This document shows positions 25,323 through 38,200 of a stretch of DNA of 64,000 nucleotides, piece by piece (the first letter of the stretch is position 1; each line of letters starts with the position of its first letter). Both the position numbers and the translations under genes were made by a program. Source of the DNA: Balanoglossus misakiensis (taxonomy: Eukaryota; Hemichordata); the NCBI GenBank assembly GCA_040954595.2, contig CM082594.2, positions 7,936,001 through 8,000,000 of the forward strand. Direction: 5' to 3'. The notes beneath the pieces are model-generated. The model was given only the letters and a program-made list of their open reading frames with translations. It did not search any database and was not told where the DNA came from.

Positions 25323-28300
25323 TCAATGTCCACACTCGTCATCGTCGCACATGTCCAGATAGACGTCATACGACTCTCTGTTGCAACTTCCCGTGGGTGT
25401 GAAGACGTATTTGTGAAAAGTGCCATCGACGCAGATCGCGGTTACGGACGACGCCGTTCCGAACGCGCAGATGCAAGCGCACTCGGCCGGCACCGTGAAC
25501 GAAGCAAGTCCCCACTGCGATTCCACGTAGGGTCCCAGTAATCCCACTTTCCCCATTTTGGAAAATCTGTGTGGGAAAAAGTGGGAGAACACCTGAGCTA
25601 GGACTCTTCCACCAGTAGAAAATATTTAACGCGTCATTTTTTATCCCAAAAACCAATCACCCTAAAACTAGATCTACAGTGAAGCACAGTAGCTATAAAT
25701 TGAGCGTGACCTATGACCTCAATATTCTCAGCTGGTACTACTGCTAGTAATTACTGTACACTGCAGATGGTACATGCACACTGATTTTTTTATGACTATC
25801 ATGGAGAGTCTTAAAATTTTACCCCCTAATTAAACTAAATGACAGTATTGACACCATTTTGTTTTTCCTACAAGAAAAGGTGACACTATATATTTCCATT
25901 CAAACAGTGATTGGCAAGTGTTGGTAATGTTCCTAATGCGTGTTGCTGGAAACATCACAACAGCATTGTGTTATTTTTTACCGATAATTATCCCCTGACA
26001 TTTCAGGATTGACAATACCATTGTTACATCAGCTCATCCTCTATTACTAATTCATTTTTGATATTACTGTAATCTGTGCATGAAGAAAAATCAAGATCTA
26101 CCCATGCTAGTTCTGTATAAAACTGAATACAAGCTACAGGTACAATGTGCCAATTTTTCCGGATTACTTACTTTCATAATTTTTCATTTGATTTTGTTTG
26201 CCAGTCATCATTTAACATGAACTCTGAGTCTCTCTGTCCCTGGTGGTTCTATTGATACTGAATCTATTCACAATTTTTTTTATGTATCTGTCTATTGAAT
26301 AACAGATATTGAACATATCTGACCTTGATGGTCATTTCTGCCCTTGCAAAGACCAATGAAGGTCAGCGAACAAAAAGCTTGTCCTATTATGATTTTTTTT
26401 CATTAAACTTACTTTGATCGTTTGTTCAGTGTCGTGTCCCTCAAAGCAAAGACATGGACTGTTCCTTTGTCGCTGGAAGCGGCCAAAAATGAAGAGTCTG
26501 CACTGAAATTGATACTACAAAGAAAAAGGTGTTTTCAGAGGTGGTAAAGTCATAACTGGCTTTAGCATAATATATGCATGGAACAAGGTCAGTCATCGAT
26601 TTGCTATGAATTGAGAAACGTGTTCTCAGAGTGAAGCTTAAGGTAAGGGCAGAACTACTTTTGATACCGTTCAGTATTTTTTATACTAGTAGTTTTCGTC
26701 CCAAAATTTTCGAGGGTGTCTTGAAGGAAACTTACCAGTACAAAGTAGCAGGATCTGCTCCCCGACGAAGTTCAACAACTGGTTTTGACATCTGGCTCTT
26801 CAGCGAGATTTCAAACACGCGAATCAGTGTGCCCTATTACAGTGAGAGACAAAAATGTTTTCTCAGAATATAACTACTCATGATTCTTCTTTGAAAGTCA
26901 ACAGCCCACTGTAACCTAAAAGACTGGCTCTGTATTCAGTCTTGTCCAGGTAACATCACAGTCTATAATGCAAACTCCAGACAAACCTTTTTAGAAGCCG
27001 TTGCTACCAGCGTTCCTTGTTGATTGACAGCCACACACGCAATCTCATTCTGGTGGGCATTGATTGTGACAGGAGAACTGGACGAGCCCTCGCTGGTGAC
27101 ACCCATATCTACAAGTTGTAGACTTCCGCACACACTGCCTGGGAAGACAAGCACTGGACTGTCACAACTCCAACTGACTTCACACAAACCTGAAACATTT
27201 GACAAGATGTACATTATTATACACTGAGATTTTGAAAAGGATTTGAAAAACGTGTGCATTGTGCACCAGCATATTTACATGCTGAATATGCATACTTATG
27301 AACTCCAAATTCAATTCATAAGCGCATTTTACAGACTGAATCAATAAATATCCAGTAATAAATTCAACTTGAGCAACACTTATTACGGTAACTTGACTCT
27401 TACCCGAAGGATTCTCCCTTGTATCAAATTCAAATAATTTCACAGGATCCTCCGGAAAACTGTAGACGTAAATTCTTGTTGGTAATATAACAACTATTCT
27501 GTAGATAGATAGATAAATAAATAAATAAATTTCCAGAGTAAAAGTTTAATTTTCTTTCCAAACACTGCCCTCTATAACTACAAGTAAAACTTGGAATTCA
27601 AAGACATCACAGCAAACATAGAAATGTATATACATGTATATTTCTATCACCATCACATGACATCCGAGTACCCTTCCAACAGGAAACTGCATCCAACAAG
27701 GTGGCAATATTTATCCTTGATTGACAAAGGCCTCACGAGAGAAATAGAATTTTACCGGATGGCTGCGTAGCTTATCAGGCTTGTTGCCATAGCAATGAAT
27801 GATGCTCATCCTTGCCGCGATGCAAGGGTCTCACTTATTTCTTGTTGTATTAAGGCTTCTGTGCTCCAAGGTTGTTGAGTTTTATTTACATGATACAAGG
27901 AAGTACTTGCCTGGCTTGCGTCCGCTCTCCTTGGAACGCAGTTGGATTTGGAAGGTAATTACAGAGACACAAAGACACAGACTCACACACACACACTTGT
28001 GCCCAAAACCTAGCTACATACCTTTGTCTATGCAACCTGACCCCTAAGACTGTCCCTGGGAAGGTCAGCTCCAATATAAACTTCTTTTTGAGATCATCCC
28101 AGATTAAAACTGTTAAATAAAGTAGAAGGAAATCAGACAACCACAGATTCTCTGTGTAGATCCTACATTGTATATTGCGCTACATAACTATGATTGAAAA
28201 GTAACCATGGAATGGTAAGACTCACCAGTGTTATCTGCAAATTTAGGAGTTGCTCCACCTCCTACTATGGCTAGAAGGTTTGTACGATACAGCATCTCAA

Positions 28301-29442
28301 CCTGTCCAACACTGCCAACATCGTCTTGGTCTGTGTTTAGGAAAAGAACACAAAGTCAGTACCTGACCAAGAAATGGTGGACGTACTGGTGGTGTATTGT
28401 TCATGGAAAAAACAATGGAATAATCACTGTGCAATCAAAAAAAGTCATTATAGCCTTCCACATATGCATGTTCCACATTATCATATAGATTTATCATCTG
28501 GTTTTGCCGTACACACACACTACCAGGCAAAACCTCAAGCTAGGGTATTGCACATGTCCATGCCACCAGATCTCAGACTCACCAAGATGTAGCTTCTCGA
28601 CCAGGGGTTCCACGTTGTAGATCCTGATGCCACTCTCCATTGCACAAGTAAAACAAGCTGATAAAACGATACAAAACACACATTTATTACCATAAAACAA
28701 TATACCACACACCTATACCCACATTAACATTACTTAAAACCTTGGCATGTATTTATCATGCTAAATGTGAGATTTAACTTTATTTTCAGTTCTGTCTTTA
28801 AATTTTCACTAGATATCCAGTTCTGACCTCAATTCTATTTCATGATTTTCTTCTTGACAGTAAAATATACAAAAGAAGCAGTTTCCAGCAACATTGAATT
28901 TTATGATCTGAAAACAGATGCCTGACTGTCTGTGTTGCTTATTCTACAGAAATGGGGACATCATGATGCAATTTTAATGTCTCACACAATTTTTTATGGG
29001 CTGTACAATTTTTATGTGTCATACTGTTTTTACGTTTTCCTGCATACAAGATTTAGATCTAAATGTGTACCAGCTGTGTTCACATACTAACATAAGTGGA
29101 ACATATTTAGTCGTCTGTATCATTTTGCCGACTATAAGCAAGTTGGAGTGCCTTTCTTGTCAAACAGTAGTAAATAGAACAGCTAGGGTATTGAATGATG
29201 TGGTTCCTAAGGTAAACACAGCTCAGGACAGATTTGTAAGGAAAATCTTAAACAGCTTTTTGCTCTTTGTTATAATTGCACCAGCTGTAACTTTTGTTAG
29301 TATTTTCTTTTGTGCATCAACTACAGTGACTTGTTCCATTCCCTAAACCATGAACTGCAGCCATATACTACCTATACAAAGTCATATACTTACTATGGTC
29401 TTGATTAAACCGTAAATTTATGACTTCACTGGAGGCCGCCAT
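25323..29442 (-). CDS. WDR45: WDR45 (WIPI4), PROPPIN-family autophagy protein
   Basis: Nine exons: 29442-29394, 28657-28583, 28330-28226, 28109-28022, 27498-27404, 27189-26987, 26833-26736, 26514-26413, 25566-25323. They give 1059 bases and 352 residues against about 360 in vertebrate WIPI4, so the gene is complete. All junctions are GT-AG with consistent phases. Family blocks are plain: [20 protein letters not shown] near the start, [55 protein letters not shown], the phosphoinositide-binding LRRG (227-230), [20 protein letters not shown], and the WIPI4-type end [18 protein letters not shown] with [15 protein letters not shown]3 (WDR45B) ends differently, so WDR45 is preferred. The protein folds as a seven-bladed propeller, binds PI3P/PI(3,5)P2 on phagophore membranes and recruits ATG2 for lipid transfer (family knowledge). 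The ATG lies in ACATGGCGGCC, giving [12 protein letters not shown]. Confidence 0.96.
27502..27530. repeat. (GATA)n/(AAAT)n microsatellite beside the WDR45 exon 5 acceptor
   Basis: About three GATA units then four to five AAAT units, ending only a few bases from the exon 5 splice acceptor (exon top at 27498). On the minus strand this makes a TTTA/TATC tract that serves as the polypyrimidine region. Confidence 0.88.
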
Positions 29443-29756
29443 GTCTGCGGTTAACGTATATATGCGCCTGCCTTTCAAACACAGAAATCGGCATAAACAG
29501 ATGACAGATTTTCAACTGTGGGGACAAACGTTTAATAAGAAATACTGTTGGAGATGACGACACAGAAAATACCACTCGCCATCTTTCATGTTTACAACTT
29601 TGAGAGCAGCAACGGATTCAGATTCAAATTGAATCCCTTCATCTCCGTATGCGGCGCCCTCCTGCGGTACTACAACAGAACATGTCGATCGTTCCTCTCT
29701 ATCACTACTGGGCTGTACGGAGAAATGAAGATTCGACCCTTCTTGCACGACGCAAC

Positions 29757-29813
29757 GCAACACAACACGGCACGACACAACATGACTCAACACAACACGA
29801 CAGGGAGAAGGCA
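29757..29813. repeat. degenerate (ACACA/ACACG) pentanucleotide repeat
   Basis: Repeated CAACACAA, CACGACAC and CAACACGAC words upstream of WDR45. It produces open frames in several phases that are low complexity, not genes. A poly-G run follows at about 29875-29884. Confidence 0.75.
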
Positions 29814-30222
29814 AAGCAAGACGGCACGTATGAACAAAGGCATAACAAGGTGAGGAGCCGGCTGGGGTGAGGAAGGGGGGGGGGGCCTTCATTCAGTCAT
29901 TGCTATGATACGATTTTCTAAATCATCCCCGTAACTTCTATATACTGACTACTTACATACATTGCTCTTTTAAAACTTTTTACAAGCTTTCTGTAGTTTG
30001 AACACTTGCTATGATGTTTTAGCTATAAATGGGACGTAAAGAGAGTAGGCCCTAAGCCCGGGAGTAAGCTCGCCACCTGGGATCGTTCCCCTGCCACCGC
30101 ACTATAGAGACAAGCTTTTCTTTCGTTTTCATTAAGTTCCTGGCATTTCGTCGTCGTGTACAGTGTACTAGTTCTAGTATATCCTCTTTGTTTTACTGTA
30201 GTAATAAGGAACAGATGCATGG

Positions 30223-30455
30223 ACAAACTGTCTCAAATCGAAATTCAAAATAGCCGCCAATCTGTGTCTTAAGTCTATGAAGAAAATTTATTAAAGTAGC
30301 GATTTTCATGAATACAAGACGGCGAACCACCGGTTTTCTGGTTGGTTTTCAAAAAGACCCCTTCCCACACACGCATTAAAATGACAAATAATTGGAAGGT
30401 TTGGAGGACTATCTTTATTTGAAAATCTGTCCTCGAGGAGCATACTACCCTTGAA
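30223..30455 (+). repeat. dispersed repeat, copy 2
   Basis: Longer copy of the repeat at 11884-12052. The 5' block (AAATTCAAAATAGCCGCCAA), the middle (AAAGACC...CCCACAC), and the 3' block (AATTGGAA...GGACTAT, TGAAAATCTG) align in order. Confidence 0.75.
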
Positions 30456-33400
30456 CCATGGAGGTATCACCGTTATTTTAGTATTATCAAATACGACGAC
30501 TGTAAGTTATTGCTGTGCGTCATTGCTTTCCTTTGCATTATATAAGACTGTGGACATTACTCGGGGCATTTTGTCGTGCAAACCAAAAGACGACGTGTTC
30601 AGGCTGACAGGTCAAATTATTCGTGTGCTTTTAGTCAGTGACCTGAGGGTGATTTGATCGTTTCACTGAGACCTCCTTGCTGACGTCATCATGTGTTCTA
30701 CCATCTTGTATGTTCACACTTCGTTAATTAGGGTGAGCAGCCGGTTACTATACTTAATTGCAATGAGTGTGAACAATGGTACAATAGAGCACTTATCATA
30801 ATCGGTCCACCATCACTTGGCCAAGTAATTTTTAAAATAATAGCTCTGCGTATTTGTGAAAGCATCAAACTTCAAATCGTGGGGATTCAGAGAATGAGTT
30901 GCAGCACGAAAGAGGAAAGACAAAATCGTGCATTACAGTTTTTCTTAATCTCCATTATCTTTCCCGTTGATTTCAAAACAAAAGTATAGTATTCCCCTTA
31001 CAAGTAAAGCACCTGTAGCCGTATCATTTTTGCATTTTGATTTTAAATACCCGAATATATATTCCGACTTTTACAGGGGGTAATTTTTTCTGTGTTTTTT
31101 CCTTACAAACATGGTAACCAAGAACACCATTGCCAGTTAGTAGTTTTCGGTTGTATTTGCAAAGACCCGTGTTGTCCGTTGATTCCACCAAGGAATTATA
31201 CAGACAGTGTGATAGTGTATGGCGAACGCCTCGGGGAATAGCGATATTTCATCCTGTTAATTTCCCGAACTACTCGTTCGTCATCAACGTCCTGACCTAC
31301 CCATTGTTGATAATGGGATCTGCCGGATGCCCCCTTTTCCTCAGCACATATCAGTGATACATACGGCATGTTCGGTCTGCAGTGCGGAGTAGCGCAGTGT
31401 ATGTCCCTTCATCTACACACCGACCATATTTGTTCGATTCGGCATCGTCTGTTGTACGTGGTGTGTGAAAACACTCCCGTCCGACTCATCGGAATCCTTA
31501 GTAAGATGATTCAACATTTTCACACTGGTTTTAACATTGCCTAAGCTAGCCTAGTAGACTTTGCAGCTTATAGGAAACTAAGGATCTCAAGTGAGTATTA
31601 TCGACTTTACCCCACCTGTTATTTCTTGCCTCACTGCTTTTTATACTCGTAACACCATCCAAAAACGTCAGCGCTAATTTAATCACTTTACACCTTTATT
31701 TTCACGGACATTTCATTCACAATATTAAAAAGCGTGAGTGAAACTCTATCCGTCACATTCAAAAATAACAATTCTCTCTATTCGGGTAATATTTACCCAT
31801 ATCGAGTTTCAAACGTTTACGACGACTCCTGTGTTTGCCGACAGCTGATATTCTCGACGTCGCTGTTTGTTATGGTTTTGCATTACAATCACATTATGAT
31901 GAATAATATAGATTTTTAAACAAGAAGTCTATAGATGGAAAAGTGTTTTTCCCCTGCAGGATGTTATAACCGCCGATGTGATGGCTTATCGACGAATTTA
32001 CAACGGCGAAACAGGAACCCGATTGTTCGACTTTATAATGTCGATAACTTTATGTCTTATATCTGAAAAAAACACCCGAAATTCTAACTCGATAGAAGTA
32101 AGAGAAATTCAAAATGAATCGTTTCCCTTTCTTTAATTTTATTACTACCTAAAATTTGTATTGATTGAATATATGCCGCCATTTCCAAATAAAAAGACGC
32201 TTATGGAATATTGTTCACGTTTTCTACCATTATAATCGTTACAGTTCAAACCTTATTTTCTTCAAGACTCAACTTTGCGTTGGTAGCAACACTATTTGCG
32301 CACGACCTCGTCAGCGTTTTGATTAATGAATAATTTAAAGTGTGACTAATGAAGCCGCCTTTATTCATGTTTCTAACCGTTTCTGCTATTCTACGAATTC
32401 CCGTATTGCGTTTAAGCCACCTGAAAGCGTTGGCGAATAATTGGCCTATTAGATACAATGTGTTGTATGAAAATGCCCTCTGTATCCGCGGGTTGAATGA
32501 GTCAGTCAACCTTTGGCGATGTCTTTGAACTTTCACAGACGCGTGGTTGAAAGATTTTGCCCATATGTATCTATCAGTCGTTCACCTGTTACAATGCGTC
32601 TACTGAAAGCGTTCGATGCCGAAGTCGACAGCTTTATAGCAACGTCATCATTGCCGCCAAATGGTGGGCACGCAGCTTGTCCCTGGCGTTTTATTGAATG
32701 CTCATATCAAAGTCAGCTCTCCATCCCTCAATTCTTTACATATTTCATCTCTCTTTATTGAAGACTGGCTTTGAGTACGTAATTTACACCTGTTTCGATC
32801 ACTCAATCCTTTGTGCACTTACAACTTTGGGTTGAGCATATAACTGTAAGGGCGCTTTCGGTAGGTTGCTATCATGAGCTAGAAGAGTGCGGATATATTT
32901 TTGAAAATACGAGCCATTACAGAAGATCATAGGCACCTACTCAGACTCGGAGGAAGCAAGCAAGGCCAAAGAATGTCTTCATCTTCTCAAGGAAGATTAT
33001 AATAACGCTGGCTGCCTTGTAAACGAAAAAAAAAAAGAAATAGGGATATTGAAACGACTCCATGTATACAATAGAACTGCTGCTATTAGACCATTTCCCT
33101 ATGCCTCTTATATGTTCCGTATATGTTATTGCATGACAGTATGTCTGCCCATACTTAGTGTAAGTTGAATACAAAGCAGAGATGACCGTGTCATTTCAGA
33201 TTTGTATGTTTGTGTGAATTCGATCAGCCATCCAGAAAGAATGTCTTCCAATGTCACTTGTACTTTCCTCTGTTAACGCGAAAGCTGAGATATGAGGTGC
33301 GTTAATGAAATCGATAGTGTGCACACTATTACCTCAACCAGGAAACTGTAAATATTGCCACTTGCTTAATTAAAATAAACGACCACGCTCGGATGTGACT

Positions 33401-35232
33401 CGCCGTACTAAATAATAACGTGGCAGTCAATACAGGGTAGTGTGAATGCAGATGTTTACAATAAATGCGCTTTTCAGTTACGCGGGAAGAAATTTTTGGC
33501 AGCAAAATTTCCTGGCGACAATATTACACAGTGTCCGTGGAACCTGTGGGAAAGATAGGGAGATTGACGGATTGTAATAAATGTTTAAGCTTGTAAATTG
33601 CTAGTCGGTAACTGTTAGCATTTAATCAAATTTATTAGCTAACCAATTTGAGTAGTCTAATCAAGATGTAAACACAACATGACATTTTCACATCGGGAAA
33701 ATGTACAAACGAGGCCAGGATTACCCGTTTCTATCCGCTAAAATGCTTCTTTATACTTGTACGTGTAATAAACGCGAAACCTGCAATAGGTGATATAAAT
33801 AATTTAGGCTAAGGATACTATCGGCCCAGACACTGCTCTCTAAACAATTTATGAGTCACTTTATGATTTATTTGCTCTACAACTGACCTCCCTCCGTCAG
33901 GGAAGTCAGGAACGCATTTGCATATGAAATATACATCACTTTGGTCACGTGACCTATCTATCTTGCCTGTGCCTTTATGTTCATAACATCATACTGGTCC
34001 TATTTTACTCACGTAGTTTTTGTTGTCAGTCACCTTACATTTTTGATATTCTGATAAGCATCACTACACTTTTAATATACATATCCAGCCTCGCAAAAAC
34101 ACATGGTCTTTCCAAAGAGACTCGTGGGTACCGGGTAGACATATGTAGACATGTGTTGCTGGGTGTGACACGTGAAGGGTTAACACAGGTGACACAGTCA
34201 CGAGGGCCCATTTAACAGGATACATGTAAACCGCCAAGGTACAGAACAGCGAATGATTTGCAGAGACGGTCATTTGGACAGAGCGTGCCACGAATGGCGA
34301 GTTCTTAGACGATTTAGTTGACATATTTGCTTCGTTCCAACTTTAATCATAACGGACCCAGGTAATACAAAAGAACCAATCAAATGCAAGGAATTAAGTA
34401 CGTCCACTCACCGGGTGAGGCGCTGTTTGTAACCCCTTTTTTGATTAAAAACTCAAATCAGTGTTTTAAACCGCTCTGCTTAAAACACACACAATCTGTC
34501 TCACTCCCATTTAAACGTCGTCACTGCCGTGACCTTAGTTTAGTTTCTGTTCGATTAAACTCCCCCATTATCATACTCTTCTCGTTGATCAACGTGTAAT
34601 AAGTCGATACAATCGCGGCTGGAATGAACAAGATGTCTGATTACTACAGACCCAATTCAACAGTATTACCATACCACAACTGCATGCGGGCAATCTTCAA
34701 AACAATATCTGAGCGGCGCAGCAGAATTACAAGCTTGCCAGTTGGCTTCCTCTCATTGGAGATGATTCGTTTTCCGATCAAAAAAGAACTGTGTTGCTCA
34801 ACAGATAATGAAAATAACCCAACTGCAGGAATTAGTTTCCGAAGAATATCTTCAAAGAAATGATGTTTCGATCAAACGGTGGAACAATCAGTGTGTACTG
34901 GTGGCAACTTTAGTGAAACATTCAACTTTAAAGTGTGATGTAATGTCCACGCACGGTGATTCAACAGGTGAAGGGCGGTTGTGAGAAATTGGAAACGCTT
35001 GAATTCACCTCTTGCTGACATAACCTTGTCATGTATTTAACTTTCAGATATTCGGATGTCCAACTAACTAAAGTGCACTGCAAGGTCCGTCGAATTGATC
35101 ACTTCACGATATTACTTCCACACTCGAGTCGGAGTCCTCGCAATGTATCCTGGGAACCGAGTGTGTGTGCCACCTGACTAGTTTTTGTGGTCACGTTGGG
35201 ACAGGTATTATCGTCACTGAGATAGAGGTCCC

Positions 35233-35259
35233 ATGAAGGCGGAAAATGGCGTCGTCTAA
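35233..35259 (+). promoter_or_regulatory. short upstream ORF overlapping the start of the Cys-rich gene
   Basis: An ATG 13 bases before the main ATG opens an eight-codon frame (MKAENGVV, stop TAA) that overlaps the first codons of the real CDS in another frame. If the transcript starts upstream of it, it would lower initiation at 35246. Confidence 0.45.
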
Positions 35260-38200
35260 CTTGTCCTTCGTCCTGCTCCTGGTTGTCGGAATCTGCGCTT
35301 ACAGTAAGTGTACCTGAGTTGTCATTACAAAGTAATTTTTTTCCGTTTTCGCTCTTTTATGCGTTCGGGATTGGCGCGGTGACCTGATAAGGCACTCATT
35401 CAATGCGCTGCACGATGGAATGTCGCGTAGCGCGTCAGCCTTTAAATGTGCCGACGAACGTGGTTGCAAAGAGCCCTAACTTCAGCTGAGAGGCATGTCA
35501 CGCTATTTCGAAAGGGCGAGAGTTGACTGCGCAGAAAAGTACAGAGACATTGAGAGGAAACATTTCTGAGAGAGAGAATATGGATGAACGGCGACAACAT
35601 AATCACTGACTGGCCAAGTGACGAGGAAAGGTCGGATGCGCTCGCCTCGCAGGAAACTAAATGTTTGACCGAATGGTTAAATATTTATATATCATGCGCA
35701 TCACACGATTAAATGATGTTTCATTAACCGGCATTGAGCAAACAGACGCTACAGGGACAATTTTCCCCGACGTCATCAAGGACAGTCTGTTATAAAACCG
35801 AATCAAACCGAAACTATACGTTTTCTCTATACTTTATTGGAGCAATGTGGCCGTTTTTATAAAACAAACCCCGCGCTGAGACGGCTATGCTCTTGTACTC
35901 GCTACGGTTGGAACATTTAGACTGATTTACTTCATAGATAAGGTCTGAGTGAATACAGACAAGGTATTTTGTCATGAATCATGCATGAGATTTGTACAAG
36001 CGATGACAAATCGTCGCAAGAGGAACAGAAGAGCGCAGTCTCAGTATGCGAGGTTTAGGAGACCGTCGCGCTCATAGCAGAATGCATGGGTATAGCAAGT
36101 TCCCAAACAGGAAAGAGAAATATCTCAATTCAAAAGGAAAAACTTAAAAAAGGCGAGGGAGAAACAAAAAATGTGATCGGAAACAAAAAAAATGACAGAA
36201 AGAAAAGGACGGGGGGGGGGGGGTTACAGTGAGTGACACAAAGGATGCAATAATGCACAGCTGTTGAGCTGCTTGCAACGTGATCGATACAATAGGAGAC
36301 ACGTACGTCTGCTTGAATTACAAGATGTTGCGCTTTGGTGATTTCTCTGGACAAAATGCTCAGTATTGGACTGACTTTCTCCAAGACGAAAGTGGTACTC
36401 GTGAGCTATTCTAAATTCGACGCGAAATAAAATAACACACTATCTGTATCATCCGAGAGAATAGATGCAATTGCTCGGCCAGTAAAGTAGCACGTGTGTA
36501 ACAAAAAAATAAGGGTTGATGTTGTCTGTATAGCTATACCCGCAGAATAATGCAGCCATCGTCTGCTCAAATTGAACGGGGGTCATTGACTTGCCTGTTT
36601 GCCAATGACCCCGTTGGATACCCTCCAGCCGAAGTCCATAACTACAACGGGGCCTTACAGAACTTAGTGCACCGTACCCATCAGTGTGCAGTGTGTGCTC
36701 AGGGGCCTCGCATTTTCCACGTTTGCATCCTCGAAGCGACAAGTCTGGTATGCCTGAAATGATGCAATATCTCGGTGTCGGGAACTTAAACGCTTTGATT
36801 AACTGTATGACAGATGTGTCGTGATATGGTCACATACTATGGTTTCATCTGCTCGTTCACCATGCGTTACTTAAATGCTTTCGGCGATTTCTTTTGAAAA
36901 GTGGTATGCAAGAATATTGGCAGATGACGTTATTTCTATACCAGTCTATACTAGTAATGTATAGAGGAGTCGCCAAAGATGGCTTGTTGAATAACGTATT
37001 TAATATTGGCGGAAGTATTCAGACACAGCGGAAGAAATCGTTCAATATGAAGGCATTTCACTGATTTGCATGTGAATATCAAGTCTGTTGTATTTCTATG
37101 TACTGTTGTAACAAGAATTGTATCCTTCCGCGTGATTTATGATGATCGTTCAAGTGAACAAAATAGAACCCTTCAGAATGTCGCTTACAGTTCAGATTAG
37201 CTTTATCTTGCCCAGTCATCTCTCTAAGGAGAACAGCGACCCAGCACCGAGACAGAAATGTTTTAGAACACCTTTGAAGAGAGAAAAATACACATGGTTT
37301 CAGTCATTAGGTTAATTTGAAGTATGTTTGGACAAATTAACATTGTATGCATCATAAACCCAGAATATTCCCAGCCATTTTATTACCTATCGAGTATTTT
37401 CGCCGGGGTAATTACCCCGTTACCTGGATCTGTAATGGCACGATTACCGTACTTGCGATCTGATAACCCTCAACGGTGATCAGCCAGAACTCATAAATCG
37501 GGTATTGCATGCATAAAGCTTAACTTATCATCAAACCGGGTTGATATTTCAGAGCCCTTCGACGTTTATGTCTCTTGTGTAAGAGGATTAGAGCACAGAT
37601 CGACGTAATAGTGACGTCATTCCATATATCCGCGAATACCTGGAGAATATCCCTTTCTTTTATACTGTGGTGCACTCCATATGGGGAATAGCGATACCTT
37701 ATGTGTGTGTGAGAGAGACAGAGACAGCGATAGAGCGAGCAGGGAGGGAGAGAGGAAGGGAGGGAGGGAGGGAGGGAGGGAGGGAGGGAGGGAGGGAGAC
37801 AGACAGACACGTACATGCATCGTCTTCTCGAGTCAGTCTAGAGTCAATATAGTAGTCCTCTTTCTCATGGTGTCATCGACGTCAATTTGACTGTATTACA
37901 TGTCACATGAGTGACAGGCTGTGTTCATTCAGAAAGGAAATATCACACTGCGAGACGACGGAATGTAAACGCCTGATTACACATTTTAACACGTCGCCTC
38001 CGCTGTTACAGTCTCCATGATGGGACTTCCGGTTAATGTGATACGCTACCTGCATATTAACAGCATCCACGTCAATTGAATTTTGTGTATTTTGTATTGG
38101 GTTTCCACCCAAGTAAAAACCACGATAAAATGCCTGGTCCGTCTACTTTCTTCAAGTCCGTGAAAGTAAGATATAAGGACCAAGAAGTGATGGCGGGTGT

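Larger units (their letters stand above)
29443..35245. other. intergenic region between divergent WDR45 and the plus-strand Cys-rich gene
   Basis: The two genes are divergent and 5.8 kb apart, too far for one shared core promoter. No exon is supported. Apart from the CACAA repeat and dispersed-repeat copy 2, nothing is recognised. Confidence 0.5.

Noticed and set aside
29512-29892. 126-residue frame on the minus strand upstream of WDR45
   Set aside because: Driven by CACAA-type low-complexity repeat; WDR45 begins cleanly at 29442 and the frame does not join it.
30040-30110. Possible tRNA-like stretch (GC-rich, CCCGGG and TGGGATCG)
   Set aside because: No cloverleaf pairing, no TTC loop and no acceptor stem could be matched.
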